39,208 nucleotides of DNA from an uncultured Pseudomonadota bacterium (GCA_903844665.1 CAIMUS010000010.1:1-39208), one strand, 5' to 3'. Shown: positions 8,825 through 18,786, counted from the stretch's first letter. The notes: generated by a model not told the origin, from the sequence alone. Made by a program: numbers and translations.

Positions 8825-10051
8825 TTGAAGGAATTCGCGAGACAGTTGTCACCGAGATTGCTGAATATCGAGGACAAGATCCGATCCAATCTTTTTGCTT
8901 GGCGGGGTCAATTCTCTCCTCAGCTTATTCAATGCTTGCTCGATGCCTACTGTCTTCCCGGTTCTGTGGTCTTGGATCCCTTTGCGGGGAGCGGTACGGT
9001 CTTACATGAGGCTGCGGCCATGTCCCTTGCCGCTTATGGATTCGAGATCAACCCGGCGGCGTGGTGCTTCAGTAAAGTGTACGAGTTTGCAAACACCACG
9101 CCAGAAGAAAGAAAAAAAATTCTGAGTGAACTTCGGCATCGGATCGATGATGAGTTTCAGATGATTCTTTTTGCAGACGATCACCTTTCGGCTGATGCCG
9201 TCGAAACCAAGGTAATCCGTATTGCGGACTCGATCGACGACCAAGCCAAAATACTCTGCAATGCGCTCATTGTACTCCTCGACGTCTACAATAATTCCAT
9301 AACAAACGGATTAGTGCAGGGTAAATTCAATGCGTTAGCTGAACTGGTCACACGGTTACCAGTTGCCGATCAACCGATCAAAGCGGATCTGCAAGATGCC
9401 AGAGCACTCCCTTTAAGAGATGAGTCGATTGATTTCGCCATTACGTCTCCTCCTTATATTAATGTTTTCAATTATCATCAAAATTACCGCAGGTCAGTCG
9501 AACTTTTGGGATGGGACCTATTGCGTGTGGCAAGATCGGAGATTGGTTCCAACAGAGCCAATCGAGGAAATCGCTTCTTCACAATCATTCAATATTGCAT
9601 CGATATGGCAAGGTCTCTTCAAGAACTTTCCAGAGTTCTGACCTCCGACGGCCGAGCTATCTTAATTGTTGGCCACGAATCGAGAGTCCTTGGCGCCCCA
9701 TTCTATAATGCAGACATTATCGAGCGAATAGCTCGGGATTCAGGATTGTTCGAGGTCGTCCTCCGGCAGAAGAGAATATTCGTTAATCGCTTTGGAAAAG
9801 CCATCCGGGAGGATATTCTCAACTTGGCCAAAGTACGTCATCTCTGCGATGCAACCATTGCATTGACAGTGGGTAGGGCTGTCGCTCGTGATGCTCTTAA
9901 CGCCGCCGTATCGCTAGTCCCACAGGAAAACAGTACATTCATTGTCGAGGCTCTGGAAAGAGTCGATGATATCAAAGGAACACCTCTTTTCGACAGTTCG
10001 AGCTACCGGTATTATCAAACAAGAGATTGTGTCATGATGGTCAAAGAATGA
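8825..10051 (+). CDS. DNA methyltransferase (TSPPY type)
   Basis: A 408-aa S-adenosylmethionine-dependent DNA methylase. Motif I DPFAGSG is at residues 51-57 and the catalytic TSPPY at 207-211. TSPPY is most typical of N4-cytosine methylases, though some N6-adenine enzymes share it. The start is TTG at 8825, supported by AGAGGA 8 nt upstream. It ends just before the endonuclease gene, so the two form a type II restriction-modification operon. Base composition is clearly more AT-rich than the flanking housekeeping genes, which suggests horizontal acquisition. Confidence 0.88.
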   Translation: MKEFARQLSPRLLNIEDKIRSNLFAWRGQFSPQLIQCLLDAYCLPGSVVLDPFAGSGTVLHEAAAMSLAAYGFEINPAAWCFSKVYEFANTTPEERKKILSELRHRIDDEFQMILFADDHLSADAVETKVIRIADSIDDQAKILCNALIVLLDVYNNSITNGLVQGKFNALAELVTRLPVADQPIKADLQDARALPLRDESIDFAITSPPYINVFNYHQNYRRSVELLGWDLLRVARSEIGSNRANRGNRFFTIIQYCIDMARSLQELSRVLTSDGRAILIVGHESRVLGAPFYNADIIERIARDSGLFEVVLRQKRIFVNRFGKAIREDILNLAKVRHLCDATIALTVGRAVARDALNAAVSLVPQENSTFIVEALERVDDIKGTPLFDSSSYRYYQTRDCVMMVKE

Positions 10052-10064
10052 GGTAGATGAACCT

Positions 10065-10988
10065 TTGAAAAAGCCTGATTCGATGTTCCCCACGCCGCAT
10101 CTGGATAAACTCGAAGCATTGCTTCGCAATCCCAGACTCCCACCTGTCGATAAGCCTGGAGTTATAGAGGCGATAGAAAGATATCGTGAATGGATTCACG
10201 CGCTTGAAAACGTAAAATCTGGGCAGGAAAACACGGTCTGGCAACTTGTAGAGGTAACCAATCAGTATAAAACGTTTATTGAATTGAATCTGATTTTCGA
10301 CAGCCCCGAGAACTTTCTTTATCGGCAGAAAGGGCAACTTAAGCTCGATAACACGATTCTTGAAGAGTTCTTACCTCAGCTTGTCTATCGGAGTTTGCAG
10401 TTGGGCGACCAGGCATTTGAGTTTGGCCCACGCAGCACTTTCACAGGCTTGAGTTTTACTTCATCGCTATCGACTCCAGGAAACGGTGGACATCCGAGAC
10501 TGCGAACAAAGGATCAGGATTTCATTCTCGGTAAGCGCCTTTTCATCATCACTTCCTTTGACAAGAACTTTCATAAATCAGAAGTCGTTGAGTCACATCT
10601 GGGTTATGTCTGTGCCGAATGCAAGACCAACCTCGATAAGACGATGTTCCAGGAGGCGGTAGCAACAAGCCGTGATCTAAAGATTGCTGTGCCTTCATCC
10701 CTCTACTTCCTTGTCTGCGAATTCCTTGACATGACTCCTATTTCGATAACGTCAACGCAGATTGATGATGTTCTAATCGTCAGGAAAGCAAAGCGAATGT
10801 CGTCGAACGTAAGGCAGGAATATACAAGCGCGGAAGCAAGGCGGAGACATCGGCAAGCTTATGTCGATTTCCTGGAATCAGCAAAATACTATGCTGATGT
10901 TTTTCAGCGCATGATCGATAAAATCCAAACTACGATCGACAAAACCGACCCTGAAATTGACAAGGTTCTCAAACAAGGACACTTTTGA
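10065..10988 (+). CDS. Probable Bpu10I-family restriction endonuclease
   Basis: A 307-aa protein, the second gene of the restriction-modification pair. The N-terminus 'PHLDKLEALLRNPRLPPVDKPGV' matches what I recall of the Bpu10I endonuclease family. A PD-(D/E)xK-like core is visible, with 'KDQDFILG' near residue 150 and E-C-K in 'CAECKTNLDKTMFQEA' at 185-187. The reading starts at TTG 10065, 13 nt after the methylase stop. An ATG at 10083 is an equally plausible start. It would cut unmodified DNA at the site its partner methylates. The nuclease role is well supported by context; the family name is from memory. Confidence 0.7.
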   Translation: MKKPDSMFPTPHLDKLEALLRNPRLPPVDKPGVIEAIERYREWIHALENVKSGQENTVWQLVEVTNQYKTFIELNLIFDSPENFLYRQKGQLKLDNTILEEFLPQLVYRSLQLGDQAFEFGPRSTFTGLSFTSSLSTPGNGGHPRLRTKDQDFILGKRLFIITSFDKNFHKSEVVESHLGYVCAECKTNLDKTMFQEAVATSRDLKIAVPSSLYFLVCEFLDMTPISITSTQIDDVLIVRKAKRMSSNVRQEYTSAEARRRHRQAYVDFLESAKYYADVFQRMIDKIQTTIDKTDPEIDKVLKQGHF

Positions 10989-11142
10989 AAGAGAACCGCC
11001 CGCCGACCAGGCGGAACTCCGGCAAATCTGGGAAGAAGCCGGGTTGGGGGCGTTTCCCAAGAGCGGGAATCAGGCAGCCCCGGCGAAGCGGAGTTTGAAA
11101 GAGAAAGTGCTTGGATGGTTGGGACGGCGGCGGGGGAACTGA
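10957..11142 (+). CDS. Doubtful 61-aa ORF overlapping the endonuclease end
   Basis: A short ORF that overlaps the last 32 nt of the endonuclease gene and ends '...KEKVLGWLGRRRGN'. The part beyond the overlap (from about residue 11) has coding-like composition, closer to the host than to the AT-rich restriction genes. It could be the tail of an older host gene cut by insertion of the restriction locus. No family is recognised and no ribosome site is evident. Confidence 0.25.
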   Translation: MTRFSNKDTFEREPPADQAELRQIWEEAGLGAFPKSGNQAAPAKRSLKEKVLGWLGRRRGN

Positions 11143-11219
11143 CAGCCGTGACTTTTGTGGCCTTTGGATGTTGTAGGATAGTTCCTGCCTCCTGTAACTC
11201 AAAAGCTAAGGAGTTTCAC

Positions 11220-11470
11220 ATGAACAGCATTGCATTAAAAACCCATACCGGCGTCGATGGACGGCTGCGGCTGGATGTCCCCACAGGCTTGATTGATACG
11301 GATCTTGAAGTGATTGTATCATGCAGCCTGTGACGGCCAAACCCGCGACCAAACCGGAAGACCTTGGCTGGCCGCCCGGTTTCTTTGAGAAAACTTTCGG
11401 TTCTTTTAGGGATGAGCCGCTGGAGCGGCCTGAGCAAGGCGAGTATGAGCAACGGGAAGAATTGCTGTGA
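11220..11470 (+). pseudogene. Frameshifted antitoxin gene of a VapBC-like pair
   Basis: An ATG at 11220 with AAGGAG 6 nt before it opens 'MNSIALKTHTGVDGRLRLDV', which stops at 11333. Shifting frame at about 11320 gives 'MQPVTAKPATKPEDLGWPPG' followed by FFEKTFGSF and ending 'QREELL'. That is the usual second half of this small antitoxin family, which I know as a partner of PIN toxins. One base appears to be lost at the junction (GTA-TC-ATG). The toxin gene that should follow is also destroyed. Confidence 0.65.
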
Positions 11471-11500
11471 AATATCTTTTGGACAGTCTGACCTGTCTCA
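11467..11500 (+). pseudogene. Stub of a VapC toxin gene
   Basis: A GTG overlapping the antitoxin stop opens VKYLLDS, which matches the canonical MKYLLDT start of VapC PIN toxins. Similarity ends after about six to seven codons, at the 3' end of the convergent lytic transglycosylase gene. The toxin has therefore been almost completely deleted. Confidence 0.5.
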
Positions 11501-12142
11501 AAACGGCCACCAGGACTTGCCCGAACTCTCGAATCGCTGCTGACACCGGCCAAGTTGCGCTTGGTAGCGGCTGGCCTGGCGGCTGACCTGCCGCGCCCTC
11601 TCCATCAGCCAGGGTTTACTTCGGTAGCTGCCGTTGGCAAAGGCGTTCTGACCTTCGTGATAGGCCAGATACTGGCGGTACGCATCACTTTTGGCAACGC
11701 CGTTGCGTCGCCAGGTCTGAGTCACATACCAACCCACGAAATCCATGGCGTCCACGAACTCGTCCCGATCCGCGCCGTGATTTCCGGTCGCCTGGATATA
11801 CTTTTCCCAGGTGCCGTCGAGCGCCTGACTATAGCCATAGGCCGAGGACGGCCGGGGACCGGGAATAATCCACAGAATCCGGGTGCGCGGCGGTTGGGCG
11901 TCAGCCTCAAAGGCGGATTCCTGACGGACGATGGCCAGCAATACCGGAATCGGCACGCCCCAGCGCCGGCTGGCTGCTTTGGTATCCGCAAACCAGCCGT
12001 CCTTCTCGGAGAAGATGGCACAGGCGTCATTGACATTCCTTGGTGGGGCTGTCGCACAGGCAGCCAGCAGGAGCAGACCAGGAATGCACAACAGGCTCCG
12101 ATAGCTTGGACTGAACGGCGTGTCCACCTGCATTGTCAGCAC
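11498..12142 (-). CDS. Lytic transglycosylase lipoprotein (SLT domain)
   Basis: A 214-aa protein with a lipobox, LLLLAAC, placing it in an outer- or inner-membrane-anchored periplasmic position. The catalytic Glu lies in 'VRQESAF', followed by 'SAYGYSQALDGTWEKY', the ES/GYSQ pattern of soluble-lytic-transglycosylase-type domains that cleave peptidoglycan glycan strands. An ATG at 12133 (residue 4) is an alternative start. It begins 2 bp after the gabD stop, so it is probably co-transcribed with gabD. The C-terminus abuts the decayed VapC stub. Confidence 0.85.
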   Translation of the reverse strand: MLTMQVDTPFSPSYRSLLCIPGLLLLAACATAPPRNVNDACAIFSEKDGWFADTKAASRRWGVPIPVLLAIVRQESAFEADAQPPRTRILWIIPGPRPSSAYGYSQALDGTWEKYIQATGNHGADRDEFVDAMDFVGWYVTQTWRRNGVAKSDAYRQYLAYHEGQNAFANGSYRSKPWLMERARQVSRQASRYQAQLGRCQQRFESSGKSWWPF

Positions 12143-12143
12143 C

Positions 12144-13607
12144 CTACCGCTCGATGCCGCCCATGCACAGGTACTTGATTTCCAGATATTCCTCGATGCC
12201 GTACTTGGAGCCTTCCCGCCCGAGGCCGGATTCCTTGACGCCGCCGAAGGGCGCGACCTCGGTGGAAATCAAGCCGGTGTTGATCCCGACCATGCCATAT
12301 TCCAGCGCCTCCGCCACCCGCCAGACCCGGCCAATATCGCGGGTGAAGCAATAGGACGCCAGCCCGAATTCGGTGGCGTTGGCCAGGCTGACCGCCTCCT
12401 CCTCGGTATGAAAGCGAAACAGCGGAGCGACCGGCCCGAAGGTTTCCTCCTGAGCCAGCAGCATCCCGGCGTCGACGTCGGTCAGAATAGTGGGCTGGAA
12501 GAAGGTTCCGCCCAATTCATGGCGCCTGCCGCCCAGCAGCACGCGGGCGCCTTTGCTCACCGCATCGGCGATATGGGTTTCCACCTTCTTCACCGCCGCC
12601 GCGTCGATCAGAGGACCCTGACCGACGCCCGGCTCCAGGCCGTTACCCACTTTGAGTTTCTCCCGCACCGCCTGGCTTAAACCGGCGGCGAAGGCATCGT
12701 AGATGCCGTCCTGGATCAGCAGCCGGTTGGCGCAGATGCAGGTCTGGCCGGTATTGCGGTATTTGGAGGCGATAGCGCCGTCCACGGCGGCATCCAGGTC
12801 GGCATCGTCGAAGACGATAAAGGGTGCATTGCCGCCCAGTTCCAGGGAAAGCTTCTTGACCGTGCCGGCGCACTGGGCCATGAGTTGTTTACCGGTGGCG
12901 GTGGAGCCGGTGAAACTCAGCTTGCGGACGCTGGGATTGCCGGTCAGTTCCGCGCCGATAACCTGGGCCGAGCCGGTGACTACGTTGAGCACGCCCGGCG
13001 GCATCCCGGCCCGTTCCGCCAACTCGCACAGGGCCAGCGCCGAGAACGGAGTCTGCGAGGCCGGCTTGACCACCATGGTGCAGCCGGCGGCCAGGGCGGC
13101 GCCCGCCTTGCGGGTGATCATAGCGGCGGGGAAGTTCCAGGGGGTGATGGCCGCGCAGACGCCGATCGGCTGCTTGATCACGACGATGCGCCGGTCCGGC
13201 AGATAGGGCGGGATGGTATCGCCGTAGACGCGCTTGGCTTCCTCGGCGAACCATTCGATAAACGAGCCTGCGTAGACGATCTCTGCGCGCGATTCCGCCA
13301 GGGGCTTGCCCTGCTCCAGGGTCATCAGCACGGCCAGGTCTTCCTGATTCTCCAGCATCAGGTTGAACCATTTCCGCAGGATGACGGAGCGTTCCCTGGC
13401 AGTTCTGGCGCGCCAACCCGGTAAAGCCGCCTGGGCGGCTTCGATCGCGCAGCGGGTTTCGGCGGCGCCCAGCCTGGGGACATTGCCTAAAATTTCACCG
13501 GTGGCCGGATTGCTGACCGGGATCAGCTCTCGATTGTCGGCCTCCACCCAGACGCCATCGATATAACACTGCTGTCGGAACAGACGCGGGTCTTGCAGTT
13601 GCATCAT
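12144..13607 (-). CDS. gabD: Succinate-semialdehyde dehydrogenase
   Basis: A 487-aa aldehyde dehydrogenase that oxidises succinate semialdehyde to succinate. 'GVCAAITPWNFPAAMITRK' carries the N-x-P nucleotide region, 'LELGGNAPFIV' the general-base Glu, and 'GQTCICANR' the catalytic Cys. The overall pattern and length match GabD, which usually prefers NADP+. The start is ATGATG preceded by AGAGGAG. The lytic transglycosylase gene follows at 2 bp, and the MucD-type protease gene lies 26 bp upstream, so the three may be one transcript. GABA transaminase is not in the window. Confidence 0.93.
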   Translation of the reverse strand: MMQLQDPRLFRQQCYIDGVWVEADNRELIPVSNPATGEILGNVPRLGAAETRCAIEAAQAALPGWRARTARERSVILRKWFNLMLENQEDLAVLMTLEQGKPLAESRAEIVYAGSFIEWFAEEAKRVYGDTIPPYLPDRRIVVIKQPIGVCAAITPWNFPAAMITRKAGAALAAGCTMVVKPASQTPFSALALCELAERAGMPPGVLNVVTGSAQVIGAELTGNPSVRKLSFTGSTATGKQLMAQCAGTVKKLSLELGGNAPFIVFDDADLDAAVDGAIASKYRNTGQTCICANRLLIQDGIYDAFAAGLSQAVREKLKVGNGLEPGVGQGPLIDAAAVKKVETHIADAVSKGARVLLGGRRHELGGTFFQPTILTDVDAGMLLAQEETFGPVAPLFRFHTEEEAVSLANATEFGLASYCFTRDIGRVWRVAEALEYGMVGINTGLISTEVAPFGGVKESGLGREGSKYGIEEYLEIKYLCMGGIER

Positions 13608-13633
13608 TGACTCCTCTTACGGCCGTCGCCGGT

Positions 13634-15055
13634 TTAGCCTTTATCAGATACTTTCAGCGGCAGAAACAGCGAGTTTCCTTCCCGTTGCAGCAATACCGGT
13701 ACGGTTTTACCCTTGGGCAGAGTTTTGACCAACTCCGCAAACTGGGCCGTGCTTTTCACGTCGGTCTGATTGATCGCCAGGATCACGTCGCCCGGCTGGA
13801 TGCCGGCGTCCTGGGCGGGGCCATCACCCACCTCTTCAACCAGAATGCCGCGCTCGCCCAGATCCAGTTCCCGGCGCTGTTCCCGATTCAAGTCGCTCAG
13901 CGCCATATTCAACAGCTTGCCCTGTTGCGTCTTGCCGCCCTTGCCTTTGCTGGCGACCTGCTCCTCTTCTTCCTTGAGTTTTTCAATCGTGACATCCACC
14001 GTCCTGGTCTTGCCGTCCCGCAACACAGACAAACTCACCGTCTTGCCCACCGGCATGGCTCCGACCAGCGGCGGCAATTGCGAGGATTGCTCTATCGGCT
14101 TGCCGTCGAAACTGAGGATAATGTCGCCGGCCTTGATGCCCGCTTTGGCCGCCGGACTGAGGGGCAGCACCTGCGACACCAGGGCGCCATGGGGTCGGTC
14201 GAGGCCGAAGGATTGTGCCAGTTCCTGATTGATGCCCTGGATCAGCACCCCCAGCCAGCCGCGGGTGACATGTCCCTGAGTCTTCAATTGCTCCGCCGCC
14301 TGCATCGCCACTTTGATCGGGATCGCGAAGGACAGGCCCATATAACCTCCGCTGCGGCTGAAGATCTGAGAGTTGACACCGATCACCTCGCCTTGCAGGT
14401 TGAACAGCGGTCCGCCGGAGTTGCCGGGGTTGACGGCGGCGTCGGTCTGGATAAAGGGAATATAGGTATCGCTCGGCAGGCTGCGGCCCAGGGCGCTCAC
14501 CACGCCTACGGTAGCGGTATAGTCCAGTCCGAAGGGGGAACCGATGGCCATGACCCATTCGCCGACTTCCAGTTTGTCGGAATCGCCAAGCTTCACCACC
14601 GGCAACCGATCGGCCTCGATCTTGAGCAGGGCCACATCGGTGCGTTCGTCCGTGCCCACCACTTTCGCCGGCTTTTCCCGCTGATCCAGCATCCGCACGA
14701 TGATTTTGTCGGCGTCCTTGACGACGTGGGCGTTGGTCATGACATAACCATCCGCCGAAATAATGAAGCCCGATCCCAGCGATTGGGTTTCGCGTTGCGG
14801 CATATCCGGCCTTTCCTCGAAAAACTTCTTGAAGAATTCGTTCAAGGGGTTATCTTCCGGCAGGTTGGGAGCGCCCGGAAACCGGAAGGGAGCGCCGCCG
14901 GACGGCTTCTGCGTGGTACTGATATTGACCACGGCCGGGCCATATTCCTTGATAACCTGCCGGAAGTCCGGCAGTTCCGCCGCCAGCAGGGGGATACTCT
15001 GCAACAGCAGCAACAGGGAAAGTGGCCAGGCCGCCACGGATTTAAGATATTTCAT
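13634..15055 (-). CDS. mucD: DegP/HtrA-family periplasmic serine protease (MucD-like)
   Basis: A 473-aa protein with a signal peptide ending LLAAE-LP. The trypsin-like domain has His in 'VMTNAHVVK', Asp in 'RTDVALLKI' and Ser in 'GNSGGPL'. Two C-terminal PDZ domains follow ('RGWLGVLIQGIN...', 'ERGILVEEVGDGPA...'). Length matches MucD/DegQ-type proteases of periplasmic quality control. The ATG at 15055 follows CAGGAGATCCT and begins the signal peptide; upstream codons in frame are not needed. The gene lies downstream of the moxR gene on the same strand, 124 bp away. Confidence 0.93.
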   Translation of the reverse strand: MKYLKSVAAWPLSLLLLLQSIPLLAAELPDFRQVIKEYGPAVVNISTTQKPSGGAPFRFPGAPNLPEDNPLNEFFKKFFEERPDMPQRETQSLGSGFIISADGYVMTNAHVVKDADKIIVRMLDQREKPAKVVGTDERTDVALLKIEADRLPVVKLGDSDKLEVGEWVMAIGSPFGLDYTATVGVVSALGRSLPSDTYIPFIQTDAAVNPGNSGGPLFNLQGEVIGVNSQIFSRSGGYMGLSFAIPIKVAMQAAEQLKTQGHVTRGWLGVLIQGINQELAQSFGLDRPHGALVSQVLPLSPAAKAGIKAGDIILSFDGKPIEQSSQLPPLVGAMPVGKTVSLSVLRDGKTRTVDVTIEKLKEEEEQVASKGKGGKTQQGKLLNMALSDLNREQRRELDLGERGILVEEVGDGPAQDAGIQPGDVILAINQTDVKSTAQFAELVKTLPKGKTVPVLLQREGNSLFLPLKVSDKG

Positions 15056-15179
15056 AGGATCTCCTGAAGTCGCGGAAAAAGGGTGGGCGATGTCCGTCCG
15101 GCATTGGATTCCAGTGTAACCGCCGCACGCCCGGTTCGCGAGCAGGCGCGCTCCCACGGGCGCGCCAAACCGGCTGTCG

Positions 15180-16112
15180 TCATCGCAGCACCGCCACATC
15201 GTCCCGATCCTTGAGCAGGGTGGACAGCGCAGGCAGATCGATCAGCGGGCAGTGAGTCAACTTTCTGGCATCCACCCAACCGCGCGCCGCCAGCACGGTC
15301 AGCCAAACCAGCAATTCCGCCGTCGCCGGTTTCTTGCGGACTTCCCGCCCCCGCAGTTCCAGAAAGCGCTGGATCGCCGCTTCCCGCACGTCATCGGGCA
15401 GGTTGGGGAAATCGCCGCCGCGGGCGGCGACGGCGCGGCGCAGCAGTTCCTCGGTAAACTCAATGTGATGGAAGATACAGCGGCGCAGGAACGGTTCCGG
15501 CAGTCGCCGTTCGCTGTTGCTGGTGATGACCACCACCGGCGGCGGCTGTTCTCCCCGATTGACTTTCTGCTTCAACTCGGGAACGACGAACTCGTGTTGA
15601 TCGAGGACGTTCAGCAGATCGTTGGGAAAATCACGCGGCGCCTTGTCGATTTCGTCGATCAACACCACCGTCGGTCCGCCGGCTTCGTATGCCAGCCACA
15701 GCGGTCCCTTATCGATAAACACGGCTTTGCCCGGTATCTGCCCCCGGTTGGCGGGATCGCTGGCGGCGTGCAGATAGGCGACGGCGTCGAAGTGGTAGAG
15801 CAGATCTTCCGCCGTGGTGCTGCTGCGGACGTAGAGCGAAAATAACTCGACCTCGAAATACCAGGCCAGGTAATGGGCGACCTGGGTCTTGCCGGTGCCG
15901 GGTTCGCCGGTCAGCAGCAAGGGCGCGCCGACCGCCAGGGCGACATTGACGGCGTCCACCAGACCGGCATCCGGCTGATAATGTCGGGCGGCGGCGCGGT
16001 GACTGCCGAGAGTTTCGGGCAGAGTCCGCTGCGCCAGCGCCTGGCGGCGGTCGGGATTACGATCGGCGGGTTCCAGCAGTTCGAAGGGGGGCATAGGTCT
16101 GGGCTGCATCAT
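15180..16112 (-). CDS. MoxR-type AAA+ ATPase of a conflict-type locus
   Basis: A 310-aa AAA+ protein with Walker A GEPGTGKT (69-76), Walker B VVLIDEID (149-156), sensor-1 '[10 protein letters not shown]' and arginine-finger region '[11 protein letters not shown]'. The long '[17 protein letters not shown]' insert is typical of MoxR-clade ATPases working with VWA-domain partners. Its ATG overlaps the stop of the TIR gene by one base (TAATG), showing tight coupling. A second ATG follows at once. Partners are probably the TIR protein and the VWA-like/FGE protein across the DGR. I infer a signalling or remodelling role in a defence response rather than metal-cofactor insertion. Confidence 0.85.
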   Translation of the reverse strand: MMQPRPMPPFELLEPADRNPDRRQALAQRTLPETLGSHRAAARHYQPDAGLVDAVNVALAVGAPLLLTGEPGTGKTQVAHYLAWYFEVELFSLYVRSSTTAEDLLYHFDAVAYLHAASDPANRGQIPGKAVFIDKGPLWLAYEAGGPTVVLIDEIDKAPRDFPNDLLNVLDQHEFVVPELKQKVNRGEQPPPVVVITSNSERRLPEPFLRRCIFHHIEFTEELLRRAVAARGGDFPNLPDDVREAAIQRFLELRGREVRKKPATAELLVWLTVLAARGWVDARKLTHCPLIDLPALSTLLKDRDDVAVLR

Positions 16113-18460
16113 TAAAACCGTTCGTCATCGGTGGGCAGGGTGACACTTTGTTCCCGCCGGAGTTTGGACAGCAGGTTACGCCAGGAGCCATTTTCCGCTT
16201 CCCGGATGAGGTCGATGGTGTGCTCGAAATCGCCACCCTTGGCGGCAATCAGACGTTCGGCGACTTCGGACTGAATATCGGGATCGCAGCCGGTGTTGCC
16301 ATCCACCAGGTAATCGTACAGATGGCTTTCCGCTACGTTGTCGAGGGGCGGCAGCGCGCTCAGCCGAAAGGCGGGATGCCTGCACCAGTTCTGCCAGCCG
16401 TATTGTTGCAGAATCTGGGCGAGGCGTTCCAATTTGTCGCTTTTCGCCTCGATGGCGACATAGGAAACGATACGCAGATCGTCGGGGCAGTGGCTGCATA
16501 GAAAGCTGCTGGAGAAGCGCAACCACGTCTCAAGTTCCGACGGCTTGAGCGCCATCTGGTGATTGGCGCCGTCGCCGAAAATACCCCAGTTCAGCCAGAG
16601 TACCGCTTTTTTGCCTGTGCCGGTCACGCGAGGAGCATGGCGGCGCAGCACAAATTTTATGACCGGTTCGTAATCGTCCGGAGCGAGTTGCAGTCCCAGT
16701 TCATATTCCAGATTGCTTTGCAGATTTTGCCGGTTTTCAGGGAACTGTAGTGGTGGCCAGTTGATCTCCGCAACATCTGCGACTTCCAGCTCCAGATAAT
16801 GGCGGAGTTGCTCATGCAGTGAGCCGAGCAGATTGCCCGGAGCAGCATAGGCTACCAGCGCCATGACGCGCCGTTTGTCGCTGCGAACGAGTTCCTTCAG
16901 ATGCTTGCCGACCTGAGCTTTCTGCTCATCCCGATCCAGCACCAGGTAGGCATACTGTTTGCGGGGGTCTGGCGAATAGGTATGGGTTTTCCAGGTTCGG
17001 TAAGTGCTGTGCGCCGCCAGCGTTGCGGCTTGGCCTGCGTCCTGCTGTTTCTTGATGGCGTGCAGGGCGGTGAGCGGGTCTTCACCTTGCCCGAGCCAGC
17101 GGCTCAGCCAGGTAACCGCCTGGGACGTTGCTTCCGGTCCCCATTCCCTGCTCCGCCGCCAGATCACCAGCGACGCCACTTCGCCGAGCAGCCGGCCTGG
17201 AGAAGGTCCGGGATCGGGTGAAGCGGGGGTGTTCAGGTAAATCACCGCCGGGTAGGTTTGCAGTTCGCTGCACCGGTCGGCCAGTTCGGTCAGCCGGATC
17301 GCGCCATCATCCAGCAGCAAAGCGGGACGGTCCGCCGTGCCGGACACGTGTCCGTAAACATAAAGCAGCAGATGTGAGCGCATGCCGAGCAAGGCGTTTT
17401 CCAGCGCCGACCGGGTACGCACGATCCGCACATAATCGGGTTGACGCCCGGTAGGCCAGACTTTTTGCAGTACCTCTTTGATAGCATCAGGATGTTCCGA
17501 GTCGGGTTTGATACCGTTCACCTCCGCCTGTGGGGCAACTATCAGCACCTCGCAAGGAGCATAAGTAGCGCAATCCTCGCTTGGATCGATGACATGGGTA
17601 GTGGTGAACTCCCAGCCACGATCCACCAGCAGCCAGTCATCCCATTTGGTCAGGCACCACGGCAGACGGAGCAATACCGAATTATCGGTACAGATGCGCA
17701 GCCGGACCGGCGCCCAGATCGGATTGAGCGGCGGCGATTGCCGAAACAGGGCGCGAGACACTTTTTCCCAGGATTCCCCGGTTCCGAAGAGCAATTTGAA
17801 GAGGGTTTCGCCGGCTGGATTCTGCGATGCCGGTATATCCTGCCAGGGATGACTGCCGGCGGCGATGGCGTCGGTTCCCGGCAGATAGTAACGGGCATCG
17901 AGCGTGTTGCCATGCCGCGCCAGATGGACGGTGAGTTGATAAGTTCGAGAGCCGGCGGGGTATGGCGCGAGTTGTCTGGGAGGCGGTTCAGGCGGCGGAG
18001 TGGAGGTTTGAACCGTACCGGCCAATTCCCGGATGCGCTCGGTAAGCTCCAGGTACAACTGCTCTTGCTCATGGGTATTACGGGCCAGCAACGGTTTATC
18101 CGGTGTTCCAATCCCTTGAAAGCGGGCGAGTTTGTCGAAATTTTTGACGTCGGAAACTCGCAGAAACACTGGCAGCACGGTCAGTTCGCGCGCCGCCTCA
18201 CGCGCCAGGATGCGCGGCAGTTCCTTGTCATAGATGAAGTCGGAGGCAAGAAAATCCTGGGAAATGAACAACACAGCAGCCGTGGCCGTATCGAGCGCCT
18301 CGATGATTTTCTTGTTCCAGTCTTCACCCGGCTTGATGCCCGTGTCTATGAAGACCTCGATAAGCCGGTCCCGCTCCAGGGGTTTCAAAAAAGGTTGTAA
18401 TTGTTCCAGCGCCTGGCTGTCTTTGTGGCTGTAGCTGACGAAGATTTTTGACTTTGTCAT
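16112..18460 (-). CDS. TIR-domain effector fused to CHAT-like and STAND-like regions
   Basis: A 782-aa cytoplasmic protein. Residues 1-130 are a TIR domain: '[10 protein letters not shown]', '[13 protein letters not shown]' and '[13 protein letters not shown]', with E80 at the usual NADase glutamate. A Pro-rich linker (150-165) follows. Residues ~170-490 look CHAT/caspase-like, with '[11 protein letters not shown]' as the His strand, but the Cys strand reads '[10 protein letters not shown]', so the protease would be inactive. The C-terminal ~280 residues resemble a STAND-like module without a Walker motif. Start is ATG 18460; earlier in-frame codons fall in repeat DNA. It is coupled to moxR by a one-base overlap. 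Domain limits beyond TIR are judgements by eye. Confidence 0.75.
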   Translation of the reverse strand: MTKSKIFVSYSHKDSQALEQLQPFLKPLERDRLIEVFIDTGIKPGEDWNKKIIEALDTATAAVLFISQDFLASDFIYDKELPRILAREAARELTVLPVFLRVSDVKNFDKLARFQGIGTPDKPLLARNTHEQEQLYLELTERIRELAGTVQTSTPPPEPPPRQLAPYPAGSRTYQLTVHLARHGNTLDARYYLPGTDAIAAGSHPWQDIPASQNPAGETLFKLLFGTGESWEKVSRALFRQSPPLNPIWAPVRLRICTDNSVLLRLPWCLTKWDDWLLVDRGWEFTTTHVIDPSEDCATYAPCEVLIVAPQAEVNGIKPDSEHPDAIKEVLQKVWPTGRQPDYVRIVRTRSALENALLGMRSHLLLYVYGHVSGTADRPALLLDDGAIRLTELADRCSELQTYPAVIYLNTPASPDPGPSPGRLLGEVASLVIWRRSREWGPEATSQAVTWLSRWLGQGEDPLTALHAIKKQQDAGQAATLAAHSTYRTWKTHTYSPDPRKQYAYLVLDRDEQKAQVGKHLKELVRSDKRRVMALVAYAAPGNLLGSLHEQLRHYLELEVADVAEINWPPLQFPENRQNLQSNLEYELGLQLAPDDYEPVIKFVLRRHAPRVTGTGKKAVLWLNWGIFGDGANHQMALKPSELETWLRFSSSFLCSHCPDDLRIVSYVAIEAKSDKLERLAQILQQYGWQNWCRHPAFRLSALPPLDNVAESHLYDYLVDGNTGCDPDIQSEVAERLIAAKGGDFEHTIDLIREAENGSWRNLLSKLRREQSVTLPTDDERF

Positions 18461-18572
18461 GAGATTTTCTTTTAGGTGATTTCCTGAAAAGATTATACCT
18501 GTGGGTCCAGTCTTTATTCCCCCCCTGCCAAGGGGGGGTGCCCGAAGGGCGGGGGGGCACGTCCGCACGATC

Positions 18573-18620
18573 GAACCACCCCGGCGCTGCGCGCCACCCC
18601 TCCTTATCCAAGGAGGGGAA
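18573..18620 (-). repeat. 48-bp repeat arm upstream of the TIR gene
   Basis: Nearly identical (one difference) and inverted relative to 21382-21429, upstream of the reverse transcriptase gene. It contains CCCCTCCTTGGATAAGGAGGGG and GGCGC/GCGCC palindromic parts. It lies in the 326-bp region between the TIR gene and the divergent 63-aa ORF, which otherwise shows only GC-rich inverted repeats such as that around 18520-18560. Confidence 0.8.
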
Positions 18621-18786
18621 TCCATACCCACCCATACCTGACTTTCCGGTATCACCTTTGCCAGAAATCACCTTATGCCTCCATGGGGTCGGTATTTATG
18701 CCGGCAGATCGGGTTACGCGACGCTAACCCGGCGCGCCAACGGCTACTATAATGCCAGTGTTATCACTAAACTAAAGGACATTTTA

